Shown here piece after piece: positions 18,101-23,615 of a DNA stretch of 64,000 nucleotides. Origin of the DNA: Symsagittifera roscoffensis (Eukaryota; Xenacoelomorpha; Acoela; Convolutidae). Both the position numbers and the translations under genes were made by a program. The stretch is from NCBI RefSeq assembly GCF_963678635.1, contig NW_026971149.1:498001-562000 (forward strand), given 5' to 3'. Within the stretch, counting starts at the first letter, position 1, and each line of letters begins with the position of its first letter. The notes beneath the pieces are model-generated. The model was not told the DNA's origin and ran no database searches. It saw only the letters and a program-made list of their open reading frames with translations.

Positions 18101-20074
18101 AGGGGGAACAGCGGCGACTGCCACTCAAACTATGCGGAGTATGAGTAATCCAACAATCAATTGAAGGTATTTTGTGTAGGGAGGAACAGCGGCTACTGCC
18201 ACTCAAACTATGCGGAGTTTGAGTAATCCAACAATCAATTGAAGGTATTTTGCGTAGGGGGAACAGCGGCGACTGCCACTCAAACTATGCGGAGTATGAG
18301 TAATCCAACAATCAATTGAAGGTATTTTGTGTAGGGGGAACAGCGGCGACTGCCACTCAAACTATGCGGAGTATGAGTAATCCAACAATCAATTGAAGGT
18401 ATTTTGTGTAGGGGGAACAGCGGCGACTGCCACTCAAACTATGCGGAGTATGAGTAATCCAACAATCAATTGAAGGTATTTTGTGTAGGGGGAACAGCAG
18501 CGACTGCCACTCAAACTCTGCGGAGTATGAGTAATCCAACAATCAATTGAAGGTATTTTGTGTAGGGGGAACAGCGGCGACTGCCACTCAAACTATGCGG
18601 AGTATGAGTAATCCAACAATCAATTGAAGGTATTTTGTGTAGGGGGAACAGCGGCGACTGCCACTCAAACTATGCGGAGTATGAGTAATCCAACAATCAA
18701 TTGAAGGTATTTTGTGTAGGGGGAACAGCGGCGACTGCCACTGAAACTATGAGGAGTATGAGTAATCCAACAATCAATTGAAGGTATTTTGTGTAGGCGG
18801 AACAGCGGCGACTGCCACTCAAACTATGCGGAGTTTGAGTAATCCAACAATCAATTGAAGGTAGTTTGCGTAGGGGGAACAGCGGCGACTGCCACTCAAA
18901 CTATGCGGAGTATGAGTAATCCAACAATCAATTGAAGGTATTTTGTGTAGGGGGGAACAGCGGCGACTGCCACTCAAACTATGCGGAGTTTGAGTAATCC
19001 AACAATCAATTGAAGGTATTTTGTGTAGGGGGAACAGCGGCGACTGCCACTCAAACTATGCGGAGTATGAGTAATCCAACAATCAATTGAAGGTATTTTG
19101 TGTAGGGGGAACAGCGGCGACTGCCACTCAAACTATGCGGAGTATGAGAGCGAGCGAAGGCACACAGACCACTCAGAGACTGCAGACCACAAACACTACT
19201 GGGGGTGCGGGGAGTAGACCGAGACATATGAGACAGCAGAATAAGAAGAGACATCAGCAGGGGGGTCTGGATGACATTAGAGAAGAGGGAAGCAGCTATG
19301 TGAGCAGCAACAACGCTTCGAAGGAAGACGACCCCTACTCACACACTCAGTATGGGGGGAGGGGGTCTCAAGCACAACAACATAGCAAAGAACAGGTAGA
19401 TGCTGTGAGCAATCAAATCTACAAGCAGATTGGAATTGAGGTTATAGTCACTGTAACTCAAAACAACTGACCATTCTTTTCCACTTTCCCACATCCCTCA
19501 GAACATTGTAACATAAAGTCTACCAATTGGGCACACCTCAATTTCACAAAAAAATCATAATATTCACATCTTTTCACTTGATCTTGCTGACTTGTTTTTT
19601 TTTTGTAGTTTAGAACATCAAAAGTTTTAACAACAGGCTTTCATAAAGTAAGTTCACAAAAAATCAGAGGGAAGATTGAAAAAAAAAACTAACCATACGA
19701 CTAATTGCCTAGACGAAATAAGAAAGGGAGAGTAATACATGTAAGGCCAGAATAGATAATGAAACCGCCCCTGAAAAGGATGAACACAGGAAGTGCTAGA
19801 TTCGTTCGTTCAAGTCAACCGCTGTTTGATTTAATGTGTTCATGTGATTGATATGATATCTAAATTAAAGGTGATTAGGTAATTAGAGCGAAGGTAATTA
19901 GAGTGAAATTAGAGCAAGACAACCATTATGTTTGTGAACTTGATGGAGGCTAGTGTTTAGAAGACATATGGTGGCCAGAAGCAGATTTACGGCCACGATA
20001 TTAAGACGTATGGTCAGCAGCAGCAGCAGGGACAAGCAAGGGGCAAATACGAGGACGACAGGATCACAGCAGAG
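1..20074 (+). CDS. Host gene, seven exons, low-complexity charged protein (partial at left)
   Basis: Seven segments with GT donors and AG acceptors join in a continuous 337-codon frame: 1-136, 831-958, 1314-1430, 3284-3321, 3561-3749, 19106-19395, 19961-20074. Phases at the six junctions are 0, 2, 2, 1, 1, 0 and match on both sides. The product alternates in composition: mixed (exon 1), acidic Glu/Asp/Gly (exon 2), Lys/Ser/Thr (exon 3), acidic (exon 4), Lys then Thr/Ala (exon 5), Thr/Gln then Gly/Gln/Ser (exon 6), Gln/Tyr/Gly (exon 7). No catalytic domain, signal peptide or membrane segment is visible. The start lies left of the window. The end is uncertain: exon 7 has a possible donor at 20075, but reading through gives a stop at about 20111. 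No function is assigned. The exon model is my inference and needs transcript data. Confidence 0.6.
831..958 (+). CDS. Host gene exon 2, acidic
   Basis: A TG-rich tract ending TGTTGCAG precedes the exon. It encodes 42 codons rich in Glu, Asp and Gly, with EGEGEGEESVFGEIQQPYK followed by a Glu/Asp run. The donor CACG|GTCAGC leaves phase 2, which the next exon completes as Arg. If not spliced, the frame ends at a stop at 1005-1007. I see nothing in 137-830 beyond a (TG)n run near 811-828. Confidence 0.5.
1314..1430 (+). CDS. Host gene exon 3, Lys/Ser/Thr-rich
   Basis: The acceptor GCATTTTAG opens a 117-nt basic exon (RKKSTVGGLKSSKKNKSRS and further Thr/Asn/Lys). The donor TCGAG|GTCAGG gives phase 2. 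Without splicing the frame runs to about 1527. The composition resembles exon 5, which supports a common gene. Confidence 0.5.
1425..1640 (+). repeat. Local imperfect duplication around GGGATGAnCATCCATACAGA
   Basis: The block GGGATGA(G/A)CATCCATACAGA, then GCGAA, AAGTCGA, an AAACGAAA run and CATTGAAAAC(G/A)CTAGG, occurs at about 1436-1505 and again at about 1521-1630. The second copy carries an insertion containing CGGAGCTTCGCACTACTTGC. A related phrase is near 12294 and 15344. The block straddles the exon 3 donor. Confidence 0.6.
1819..2330 (+). repeat. MITE-like repeat, copy 1
   Basis: About 510 bp, nearly repeated at 2430-2936. Inside it, TGTTCCGACT at 1857 faces AGTCGGAACA ending at 2330, a perfect 10-bp inverted terminus. 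Shared internal phrases include TATATCGCGCGTTAATTG and AAATTGGCCATAATGGC. The copies also share about 35 bp before the left terminus with a GGGC-GAA-GCCC hairpin, so the true left end may be near 1819. There is no coding capacity. It lies in intron 3. Confidence 0.65.
2430..2936 (+). repeat. MITE-like repeat, copy 2
   Basis: Second copy of the family at 1819-2330, in the same orientation about 610 bp downstream. Termini are TGTTCCGACT at 2466 and AGTCGGAACA ending at 2936. Small substitutions and indels separate the copies. The approximately 100 bp between them (2331-2429) is not repeated. I see nothing clear in 2937-3283. Confidence 0.65.
3284..3321 (+). CDS. Host gene exon 4, short acidic exon
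   Basis: The acceptor CTGCTGATGCAG and the strong donor AAGA|GTGAGT enclose 38 nt encoding an Asp/Glu run. Phases (2 in, 1 out) match exons 3 and 5. The acidic frame stays open past the donor to about 3395. A longer version with donor GTAAGA at 3379 would be out of phase with exon 5. Confidence 0.45.
3561..3749 (+). CDS. Host gene exon 5, Lys/Thr-rich
   Basis: The acceptor ACTTCGGCAG and the consensus donor CCAGAG|GTGAGT flank 189 nt. In the phase set by exon 4 it encodes DSKTKKKAKKEKKKSKKDEK, then a Thr/Asn/Lys segment and TASKATKTARGAQTATAR. Phase 1 at the end leaves one G, completed by GG at the start of exon 6. The other open frame here is a poly-Arg shadow. Confidence 0.6.
3750..5264 (+). 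other. First part of intron 5, unique sequence
   Basis: No gene is seen in these 1.5 kb. It holds a 21-bp inverted-repeat motif at 3908-3928 (CGCTTGC GATTA GCAAGC core), which recurs reversed at 12815 and 15865. It also holds two close copies of TAGAAACGGACTATGC near 3961 and 3990. The rest is AT-rich intron up to the retrotransposon. Confidence 0.5.
5260..5264 (+). repeat. Target-site duplication GAGTT, left
   Basis: GAGTT directly abuts the left LTR and matches 12231-12235 at the right LTR. The match appears only when the LTR is taken to begin TGATAAAATG. Confidence 0.8.
5265..5479 (-). repeat. 3' LTR of the gypsy element
   Basis: 215 bp, starting TGATAAAATGTTAC and ending AATCACAACA on the + strand, so TG...CA in element orientation. 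It contains a perfect 23-bp palindrome at 5372-5394 (CATTCTCTCCG and its complement around one base). Confidence 0.9.
5372..5394. repeat. Perfect palindrome in the 3' LTR
   Basis: CATTCTCTCCG, one central base, CGGAGAGAATG. It is conserved in both LTRs (also 12123-12145). It could form an RNA hairpin in the transcript or be a bound dimeric site. Confidence 0.8.
5480..5490 (-). promoter_or_regulatory. Polypurine tract
   Basis: On the minus strand AGGGGAA directly precedes the 3' LTR start (TGTTGTG). That is the expected position and composition for the primer of plus-strand DNA synthesis. Confidence 0.75.
5480..6164 (-). other. Retrotransposon 3' untranslated region with tandem duplication
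   Basis: No reading frame of note. Two diverged copies of a roughly 130-bp block lie at about 5780-5910 and 5983-6108. Both contain ATTTATCC(G/A)AAGGAT(A/T)AAG and TTAGCACCGGTTTA, so the 3' end carries an imperfect tandem repeat of about 200-bp period. Confidence 0.6.
6165..7193 (-). pseudogene. Pol C-terminal tail: basic then acidic Ser-rich region
   Basis: One frame is open from just after a TAA at 7194-7196 to the stop at 6165. The 5' part encodes PYFPYPNVEVGQKL and a strongly basic stretch (KRKPKPKKSTKRR), a likely nuclear-localisation or DNA-binding patch. A long acidic Ser/Thr-rich segment follows, with RRSSRNVGPPKFYG near its middle. Such an Arg/Ser plus FYG motif often closes gypsy integrase tails, and a similar one occurs in the element at 21510. 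I read it as the integrase C-terminal extension; a separate third ORF is possible. No envelope-like signal or membrane segment is visible. Confidence 0.6.
7194..7674 (-). pseudogene. Integrase C-terminal region, broken
   Basis: Short overlapping frames (7330-7557 and 7194-7382) encode a charged linker and the phrase VKLSDGKIIRKSDLAIP. They are separated by a frameshift and end at the TAA at 7194-7196. Position between the integrase core and the basic tail suggests the DNA-binding C-terminal domain, but no conserved motif fixes it. Confidence 0.45.
7675..8085 (-). pseudogene. Integrase catalytic core (DDE), broken
   Basis: On the minus strand the first Asp lies in CIDRFSKFPSAK, then a stop (TAA at about 7913) interrupts. 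The second Asp is in RVDHATCFTSQDF and the Glu in NGIVEKLVHTVK about 35 residues later. This is the D,D-35-E layout of retroviral-type integrases that insert the cDNA. A stop between 8085 and the zinc-binding domain also breaks the frame. Confidence 0.8.
8086..9060 (-). pseudogene. RNase H-integrase linker and integrase zinc-binding domain
   Basis: 324 codons on the minus strand. The first part is a long connecting region with no sharp motif. The end has the HHCC zinc-binding module of integrase: HETHHPGQFGMKYLAQYIWW then CSEC about 30 residues after the second His. The frame ends just before the catalytic core. It starts directly after the RNase H segment. Confidence 0.8.
9067..9960 (-). pseudogene. 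Reverse transcriptase fingers/palm (3' part) and RNase H
   Basis: 297 codons. GFYGLGDMPNEFQRVMD is the conserved RT block before the active site, and TNCYLDDILISS supplies the catalytic YxDD, here YLDD. The thumb region includes FFGSINQYIKF. RNase H follows with TDASRNGLGASLEQ, STNELELLGVVWAVEHY and EVITDHKAL, carrying the Asp/Glu/Asp metal ligands. It is separated from the upstream RT part by a frameshift at an A-run near 10021-10027, within the LDLK motif. Confidence 0.88.
9983..10789 (-). pseudogene. Aspartic protease and N-terminal reverse transcriptase
   Basis: 268 codons. It opens with the protease loop as VDSASPVSFL, where families normally have D(S/T)G(A/S), and has NILGNDNLPKVGIEI as the later protease block. 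RT follows with RRVPLHLLDAVKTELNRL, FISPIVITCKKD and FTYLDLKK, where the first catalytic Asp lies. The frame then shifts in the A-run and is lost. The Gly to Ala change in the protease loop would be expected to harm catalysis. Confidence 0.82.
10790..10915 (-). pseudogene. gag-pol junction, frame-broken
   Basis: Between the gag stop at 10916 and the protease there are in-frame stops. The coding trace includes GLGKENQVILNIQ, the strand leading to the protease active site. No clear programmed frameshift signal was identified. Confidence 0.4.
10916..11443 (-). pseudogene. Gag C-terminal part with zinc knuckles (nucleocapsid)
   Basis: 175 codons. Two cysteine clusters lie around residues 93-128: CMKCGGSFSKGHLAVC and then CTSCKFKGHFTRLC. 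The second is a perfect CX2CX4HX4C knuckle, the RNA-binding motif of Gag nucleocapsid. A basic patch (RSRRKN) follows. The segment before has the helical character of capsid. It is separated from the middle gag segment by a frame break at 11444-11512. Confidence 0.85.
11513..11779 (-). pseudogene. Gag middle segment
   Basis: 88 codons on the minus strand with FCSVLYLALGNEGKRIF and FKEFWEFLAIAF, the spacing of hydrophobic residues expected in the Gag capsid N-terminal domain. It is bounded by stops on both sides and displaced in frame from the N-terminal piece. Confidence 0.65.
11822..12016 (-). pseudogene. Gag N-terminal segment
   Basis: 64 codons starting at the ATG at 12014-12016. The peptide has PPFWQNHTVDPPIPWQDW and then a helix (FQLAIIAKENI), as at the start of many invertebrate gypsy Gags. 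The frame stops at 11822. The A of this ATG is the last base of the 5' LTR, so there is no leader between LTR and start codon. The next in-frame Met, if used, would lie beyond this stop. Confidence 0.75.
11998..12015 (-). promoter_or_regulatory. Primer-binding site
   Basis: The minus strand directly after the 5' LTR reads TGGCGCAGTCATCTAACG. TGG at this point is the usual match to a tRNA 3' CCA. The primer tRNA was not identified. Confidence 0.65.
12016..12230 (-). repeat. 5' LTR of the gypsy element
   Basis: 215 bp, with about three differences from the 3' LTR (a C/T near 12046, a G/T near 12097 and a G/A near 12107). It carries the same 23-bp palindrome at 12123-12145. It would hold the promoter for minus-strand transcription, antisense to the host gene. 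No strong TATA box was picked out. Confidence 0.9.
12231..12235 (+). repeat. Target-site duplication GAGTT, right
   Basis: Matches 5260-5264 exactly. The sequence to its right enters the 3,050-bp tandem segment within a few bases. Confidence 0.8.
12815..12835. repeat. Inverted-repeat motif GCTTGC-TAATC-GCAAGC
   Basis: 21 bp identical to the reverse complement of 3908-3928. It also occurs in the second tandem copy at 15865-15885. It may be the terminus of a short DNA transposon; no partner end was proved. Confidence 0.45.
13133..13193. repeat. Long near-perfect hairpin, copy 1
   Basis: ACGTGTATTCCAT and CAGAGACTAAG on the left pair with CTTAGTCTCTG and ATGGAATACACGT on the right, around a 3-nt loop, with a small mismatch between the two stems. 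Total 61 bp. It recurs at 16183-16243. Confidence 0.85.
13347..13572 (+). pseudogene. C-terminal fragment resembling SGNH/GDSL hydrolase, copy 1
   Basis: A frame of about 74 codons following a stop ends at a TAA at 13570. It encodes FDEINWTVWEKRK, an acidic helix, MSFLSPDGLHPKPEKKYN and a hydrophobic terminus. DGLHP matches the block V D-x-x-H of SGNH hydrolases, where Asp and His are catalytic and lie near the C-terminus. The Ser, Gly and Asn blocks are absent, so this is at most a terminal exon or a relic. SGNH-like tails also occur in some transposon proteins. The call rests on one short motif. Confidence 0.35.
14003..15288 (+). repeat. 77-bp minisatellite array A (about 17 units)
   Basis: The unit is 77 bp: ATCAATTGAAGGTATTTTGT, then GTAGGGGGAACAGCGGCGAC, TGCCACTCAAACTATGCGGA and GTATGAGTAATCCAACA. 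Units differ by single bases and rare indels. Each unit contains TTTTGTGTAG|GGGGAACAG, the same 3' splice site and exon start used at 19106. Short frames on the minus strand (such as MLDYSYSAEF...) are by-products of the repeat and not genes. Confidence 0.95.
16183..16243. repeat. Long near-perfect hairpin, copy 2
   Basis: Same 61-bp hairpin as 13133-13193, with a loop change C to T. Stems are unchanged. Confidence 0.85.
16397..16622 (+). pseudogene. C-terminal fragment resembling SGNH/GDSL hydrolase, copy 2
   Basis: Duplicate of 13347-13572 with the same frame, the DGLHP motif and the stop. Its presence reflects the 3,050-bp duplication rather than independent selection. Confidence 0.35.
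17053..19148 (+). repeat. 77-bp minisatellite array B (about 27 units), merging into exon 6
   Basis: Same unit as array A. Variant units (GTAGGGAGGAACAGCGGCTACT; CTGAAACTATGAGGAG) recur in blocks within it, suggesting expansion by multi-unit duplication. The last unit runs without a break into coding exon 6: its final 43 bp are the first 43 bp of that exon, after which GAGTAATCC is replaced by GAGAGCGAGCG. Confidence 0.95.
19106..19395 (+). CDS. Host gene exon 6, Thr/Gln-rich
   Basis: The acceptor TTTTGTGTAG lies at the end of the minisatellite. The 290-nt exon encodes GGTAATATQTMRSMRASEG, a Thr/Gln stretch, RPRHMRQQNKKRHQQGG and a Ser/Gln/Gly tail. The donor AACAG|GTAGAT leaves phase 0. If unspliced, the frame stops at 19470. 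The first 14 residues are encoded by minisatellite sequence. Confidence 0.6.
19396..19960 (+). other. Intron 6
   Basis: AT-rich, starting GTAGAT and ending GTGTTTAG. Nothing else is seen apart from short direct repeats such as AATTAGAGCGAAGGTAATTAGAG near 19880. Confidence 0.45.
19961..20074 (+). CDS. Host gene exon 7, Gln/Tyr/Gly-rich
   Basis: The acceptor TAGTGTTTAG and donor GCAGAG|GTATTG enclose 38 codons: KTYGGQKQIYGHDIKTYG, five Gln, then KYEDDRITAE. The two KTYG/QIYG repeats suggest a tandem peptide motif. It may be the last exon if GTATTG is read through, giving 12 more residues and a TAA at about 20111. Confidence 0.5.
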
Positions 20075-20481
20075 GTATTGAGGGGGAGGCTTTCATATTC
20101 CCATCCCTCTTAAGGTGCGACCAACCCCACGACATTTGATAGACGCCAGTTGGACCGTTAAAAAATGATACTTGAAATTTTGAGATAGATTGAAAAAAAA
20201 ACTTTTTTTATACCTAAAAGAACTTTAAGTGAAAAAAGAGATAATACCAAACACGAACCTGTAAAACAAACAATTAAGCGGAGTTTCGTTCGACACCAAA
20301 GGAGGAACAAACCACTAAATCGGAAACTTAGTTAGCAAAAATGTCAAAAAACTAAAACCAAAGATTTGTCGAAACGTTCAGGTCGAATAAAGCTTTGAAG
20401 CAAATAAAAAAGTGAAAATAAAAAAACTATCATAGTTACAACCAAGATCGAATGCAAAAATGCTAAAAACACGTCTTTTGG
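20075..20481. other. No gene recognised
   Basis: AT-rich sequence downstream of exon 7. A CTCTTAAGG phrase at about 20107-20115 would contain the stop if exon 7 is terminal. No repeat or RNA gene was seen. Confidence 0.4.
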
Positions 20482-20811
20482 TTAACGAAATAACGTTATC
20501 AGTTGCCCAATACGATGACGATTATGTGAAAAAATAATATAATCTGATTTCTTAACTAATCGCCAGAGGAAAGAATTAGCCAAATTAAACTTCAAAAAAT
20601 TTCTACCATCAGGCAAGCGATAGTCCGACAATTGATTTTTCCAAAAAAAATCCATAGTACAAAACTTGGTCGGAATCGAATAACCCTTTTTTCCATCCCA
20701 AGCTTCTGCGACGAACGAGCAAAAATTGGTAGCTGGATCTTGATCTGAAAGCAATTTGATGCTAGTGATTTTTATCCACATGTTTTTAAGTGTCATAGAA
20801 AGAGGTGCCAA
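20482..20811 (-). CDS. Unrecognised open frame, 109 codons
   Basis: A single frame on the minus strand without low complexity, containing KLLSDQDPATNFCSFVAEAW and FFWKNQLSDYRLPDGRNFLKF. I do not recognise a family. It has no partner exon, and AT-rich DNA can leave such frames by chance, though the residue mix looks protein-like. It could be a relic of a mobile element next to the LTR fragment at 21023. Confidence 0.3.
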   Translation of the reverse strand: MAPLSMTLKNMWIKITSIKLLSDQDPATNFCSFVAEAWDGKKGYSIPTKFCTMDFFWKNQLSDYRLPDGRNFLKFNLANSFLWRLVKKSDYIIFSHNRHRIGQLITLFR

Positions 20812-20835
20812 AAGTTTAATCGAAAGAACGGTTGG

Positions 20836-20940
20836 GCGACATTTCGTAGCAAGCGACGATTCGTAACAGGCGACAACTCGTAATTCTTCAAGAGGCGACT
20901 ATTCGTAAAATTGACAATTCGTACCAAGCGACAATTCGTA
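20836..20940 (+). repeat. Short tandem motif GCGACAATTCGTA, about six copies
   Basis: Variants of (A/G)GCGAC(A/T/G)(A/T)(T/C)TCGTA follow one another with 3-14-nt spacers: near 20836, 20853, 20869, 20894, 20912 and 20928. There is no coding sense. CG-containing units stand out in AT-rich DNA. Confidence 0.75.
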
Positions 20941-21022
20941 TCAATGTTTTGTTTGTATCAATATCAAAGCCCATGCTGTGAAACGTCGAAAGACAGTTGT
21001 AAAACAAGAATCAATTCTCCTT

Positions 21023-21258
21023 GTTATGTTATAATCATATAAATAATATAGATAGTTTAGTATTTAAATTATGTCATGACAATGAAATAAATACAACTTA
21101 AATCTTTCAAAAGTTGAAGAGAATGAATAGAGAGCGCATGATGTTAAGACTAGAGTGGATTGGCAGGTCGGTCACGACCTTGACAGATAATGGAATTTAG
21201 CACGAATAGCTAGCACACTGTTGACGTCATGTTTAAATCTAAGCGACGACGCACCACA
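21023..21258 (-). repeat. LTR of a second LTR retrotransposon
   Basis: Starts TGTTATG and ends CACCACA on the + strand. On the minus strand the purine tract GAGAGGGGGAAA directly precedes its first base (TGTGGTGCG), as a polypurine tract should. About 236 bp. It contains a perfect CRE site TGACGTCA at 21222-21229. Only one LTR is present in the window; the partner and most of the body would lie in or beyond the gap. Confidence 0.6.
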
Positions 21259-21275
21259 TTTCCCCCTCTCGGGAA
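21259..21275 (-). promoter_or_regulatory. Polypurine tract of the second LTR element
   Basis: The minus strand reads CCGAGAGGGGGAAA ending at the LTR boundary. Confidence 0.6.
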
Positions 21276-21509
21276 AAAGAATTCAAACCGTGTTTGAATT
21301 TCTTGACTATAAAAGTACAAAATTACTAAACGCGCTCTTACATATGAAAACCGTGAAGAACATCAGGTAGACAAAGAGATTCATAGAAATTGACTTATCA
21401 TATATAGAGAAATTTGATATGAAGTTTAAAGTTTGTAGCAAGAACAAGGTACAATAGTTTGTATAAGTTCTGGACCAAATGCTGAATTCGATAAATGCAA
21501 AAGTTTTAT
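21276..21509 (-). other. 3' untranslated region of the second LTR element
   Basis: Sits between the polyprotein stop at 21510 and the polypurine tract. No feature was seen. Confidence 0.4.
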
Positions 21510-22272
21510 TTATCTGACCGACGTACTCTTTTTGGGGAAGCGAATAAATTTCCTATGTAAGACTGCGGAATCCTCGGGTATATCTGCCCTAGACTGCCCT
21601 ACTTGGTTTGATCGATCTGAACCAGACACGACAAAACGGACTTTCTTGTCCGGAGAGGCAGGTGTTGACAGAGGAGTAGTTGTTGACTGGGACTGAATGA
21701 CATTAACTGAATGTCTAATAGGACTACCGTAAAATGTAGTCTGTTTTTTCCGTCGAGATGAGGACCGTGACGAATTTGACGATGAAGACATATTCCCATC
21801 CTGTTCCGAAAGGATGACGTGACTATCTTGGGTGTTAGAGCCCGATGCTACCAATTTTGATGAAGTTCATACTTGTGACTTCGGGATTGACGATTCCTCG
21901 TCTGAAGAAATGGGAATAAGATCTGAGCATGCTGGGGTCTTTATTGGAGTTGGCGACTTTGTCTTGATGCTGATAGGAATTTCCGTTCCTAAATTGCCAG
22001 ACTTAGAGGAGGAGACAATAACTGTAGACTTTGGTTTGATGCTAATAGACTTTGGTTTGATGCTAATAGGAGCCTCTGTTCCTTGATTACCCGACGTAGA
22101 AGAAGATACTGTTAAGTCTACCACCGGAGTAGAATGCTGTGGATAAGGAATGTTCTGTATACCCGGAGCCTCCGAAGTTGCATCTTCCCTTAACTTCGAC
22201 GCCACCATTTGGCTGCGGGGTGGGGTATGTGAAACTGGCATAGATGGGAATTTCGAATGAGCAGGCACGTAC
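21510..22272 (-). pseudogene. C-terminal tail of a retrotransposon polyprotein, cut by the gap
   Basis: One frame on the minus strand runs from the gap edge to 21510, interrupted by a single TGA at 21867-21869. It is Ser/Thr/Pro/Lys-rich, with a duplicated ISIKPKS unit and SSSRRKKQTTFYGSPIR near the middle of the final part. That Arg/Lys plus FYG motif resembles the tail of the gypsy element at 6165-7193. With the adjacent polypurine tract and LTR, this is best read as the end of pol in a second, related element. No catalytic domain remains in the window. Confidence 0.55.
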
Positions 22273-22472
22273 NNNNNNNNNNNNNNNNNNNNNNNNNNNN
22301 NNNNNNNNNNNNNNNNNNNNNNNNNNNNNNNNNNNNNNNNNNNNNNNNNNNNNNNNNNNNNNNNNNNNNNNNNNNNNNNNNNNNNNNNNNNNNNNNNNNN
22401 NNNNNNNNNNNNNNNNNNNNNNNNNNNNNNNNNNNNNNNNNNNNNNNNNNNNNNNNNNNNNNNNNNNNNNNN
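22273..22472. other. Assembly gap of 200 N
   Basis: Exactly 200 undetermined bases, a conventional gap size. Its true length is unknown, so the distance between the LTR fragment and the MITE is unreliable. Confidence 1.
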
Positions 22473-22738
22473 GCTTTAGGTGTAGATTGTCATTGATTCA
22501 GAAAAACTATTTGCAAGAACTAAATGGAAAACGACCAATAGACAAGAACCAAAAACTGCCTGCATTTAAAAAAAAATGAAACGATCAAAAAAGAATTCAA
22601 AACATTAAAAAACAGCAAACAGATTCAAGTTAAAAAGTAATATGCAGCTGGCTAATTAAGAGATCAAATTCTTCAAACAAAATGATTTGCTGTAAAAGGT
22701 TTAAAAGGTGCTAGGGATTTCAGCAGACTGGTTTTTTT

Positions 22739-23049
22739 AGCAGACCGGTTTTTTGGCAGAATCAGAACAATTACAAACTGTAATAGCAAACTTCAAACGA
22801 GGCATTGGCGATTAGCGACGCTTGCCCCATTGCGCTTCAATTCAACACGAATGTTTTTGAGCGCGTAAATTTTGTTTTGCCGCTAATTTAGACTGCACTG
22901 CTGTGCTTTTAAAATTTATAGTTTTGTTGACAAATCGTGAGATAAATGACTTAATTGGGGAAGCTGAGCGTCTCTTTGAGTGTCACTTTATTACGTTGGT
23001 CTGCTACAAGACTCATTTTTAAAATTTTATGCCAAAAGGTTGGTCTGCT
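22739..23049. mobile_element. MITE-like element
   Basis: AGCAGACCGGTTTTTTGGCA at 22739-22758 faces TGCCAAAAGGTTGGTCTGCT at 23030-23049; the inverted ends pair at 16 of 20 bases. An extra CAGCAGACTGG copy lies just outside on the left, and GGTCTGCTACAAG lies inside on the right, so the ends may be compound. About 311 bp with no coding capacity. The superfamily was not determined. Confidence 0.6.
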
Positions 23050-23417
23050 AAACGATCCGTCCCGGGTTTAAAACTGACCTTAAGCTCGCCAAAAGATCAT
23101 CGAATGGGATAAATGAAATCATTAGCTGTAGTCTAAACTTACCTGATTTCGAGACGGGGTCAAAAACAGCAGCATGTCAATCTTGAATTGCTTCACTTCA
23201 GGGACAAGTGTGTTTGTTTGTAACTAACAGGAAGAAGGCATAAAAAGTCATTTAAAGTAAAGAGTTGAATTAGAAAAAACATCATTGTCAAACTTCGAAC
23301 AATCAACCAAACAATAGAAACAGACAAGTTTTTCAAGAATAATTTTAACTTCTTAAACTATGCAATCCTAATTTCTCATTTCAAATATCACTTTGCTCGA
23401 GTTATTCTTAATGGTGG

Positions 23418-23615
23418 CTGGTATTGGCATCATTAACGTTATTCGGGCCAGATGTCGAATGAACATCAATCACTGCTTTTCGAATCTGGAGCAACAAATA
23501 AAATTGAGGGAAAAGGCTGGTATCAGCATCTATAAAAATATTCGGGCCAAATGACGAATCAGCATCAATCACTGCATTTGAAATCTGCAGCAACAAACAA
23601 AATTGAGGGCAAAGT
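23418..23615 (-). repeat. 99-bp repeat, two tandem copies
   Basis: Copies begin CTGGTAT(T/C)(G/A)GCATC at 23418 and 23517. Both contain ATTCGGGCCA, TCAATCACTGC and CAACAAA(T/C)AAAATTGAGGG. A third copy lies inside the satellite at 26557-26652. A minus-strand frame through the pair (23408-23668) is a by-product of the duplication. Confidence 0.75.

Noticed and set aside
14003-19148. CRISPR-like array of regular repeats
   Set aside because: The 77-bp units are contiguous and nearly identical throughout, with no unique spacers. The setting is a eukaryotic intron.
14614-19254. Series of minus-strand frames of about 60 codons in the minisatellite
   Set aside because: They repeat with the 77-bp unit, have a non-triplet period and change frame each unit. 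They are by-products of the repeat.
21832-22086. Plus-strand frame opposite the retrotransposon tail
   Set aside because: It is antisense to the longer minus-strand Ser/Thr/Lys frame adjoining a polypurine tract and LTR.
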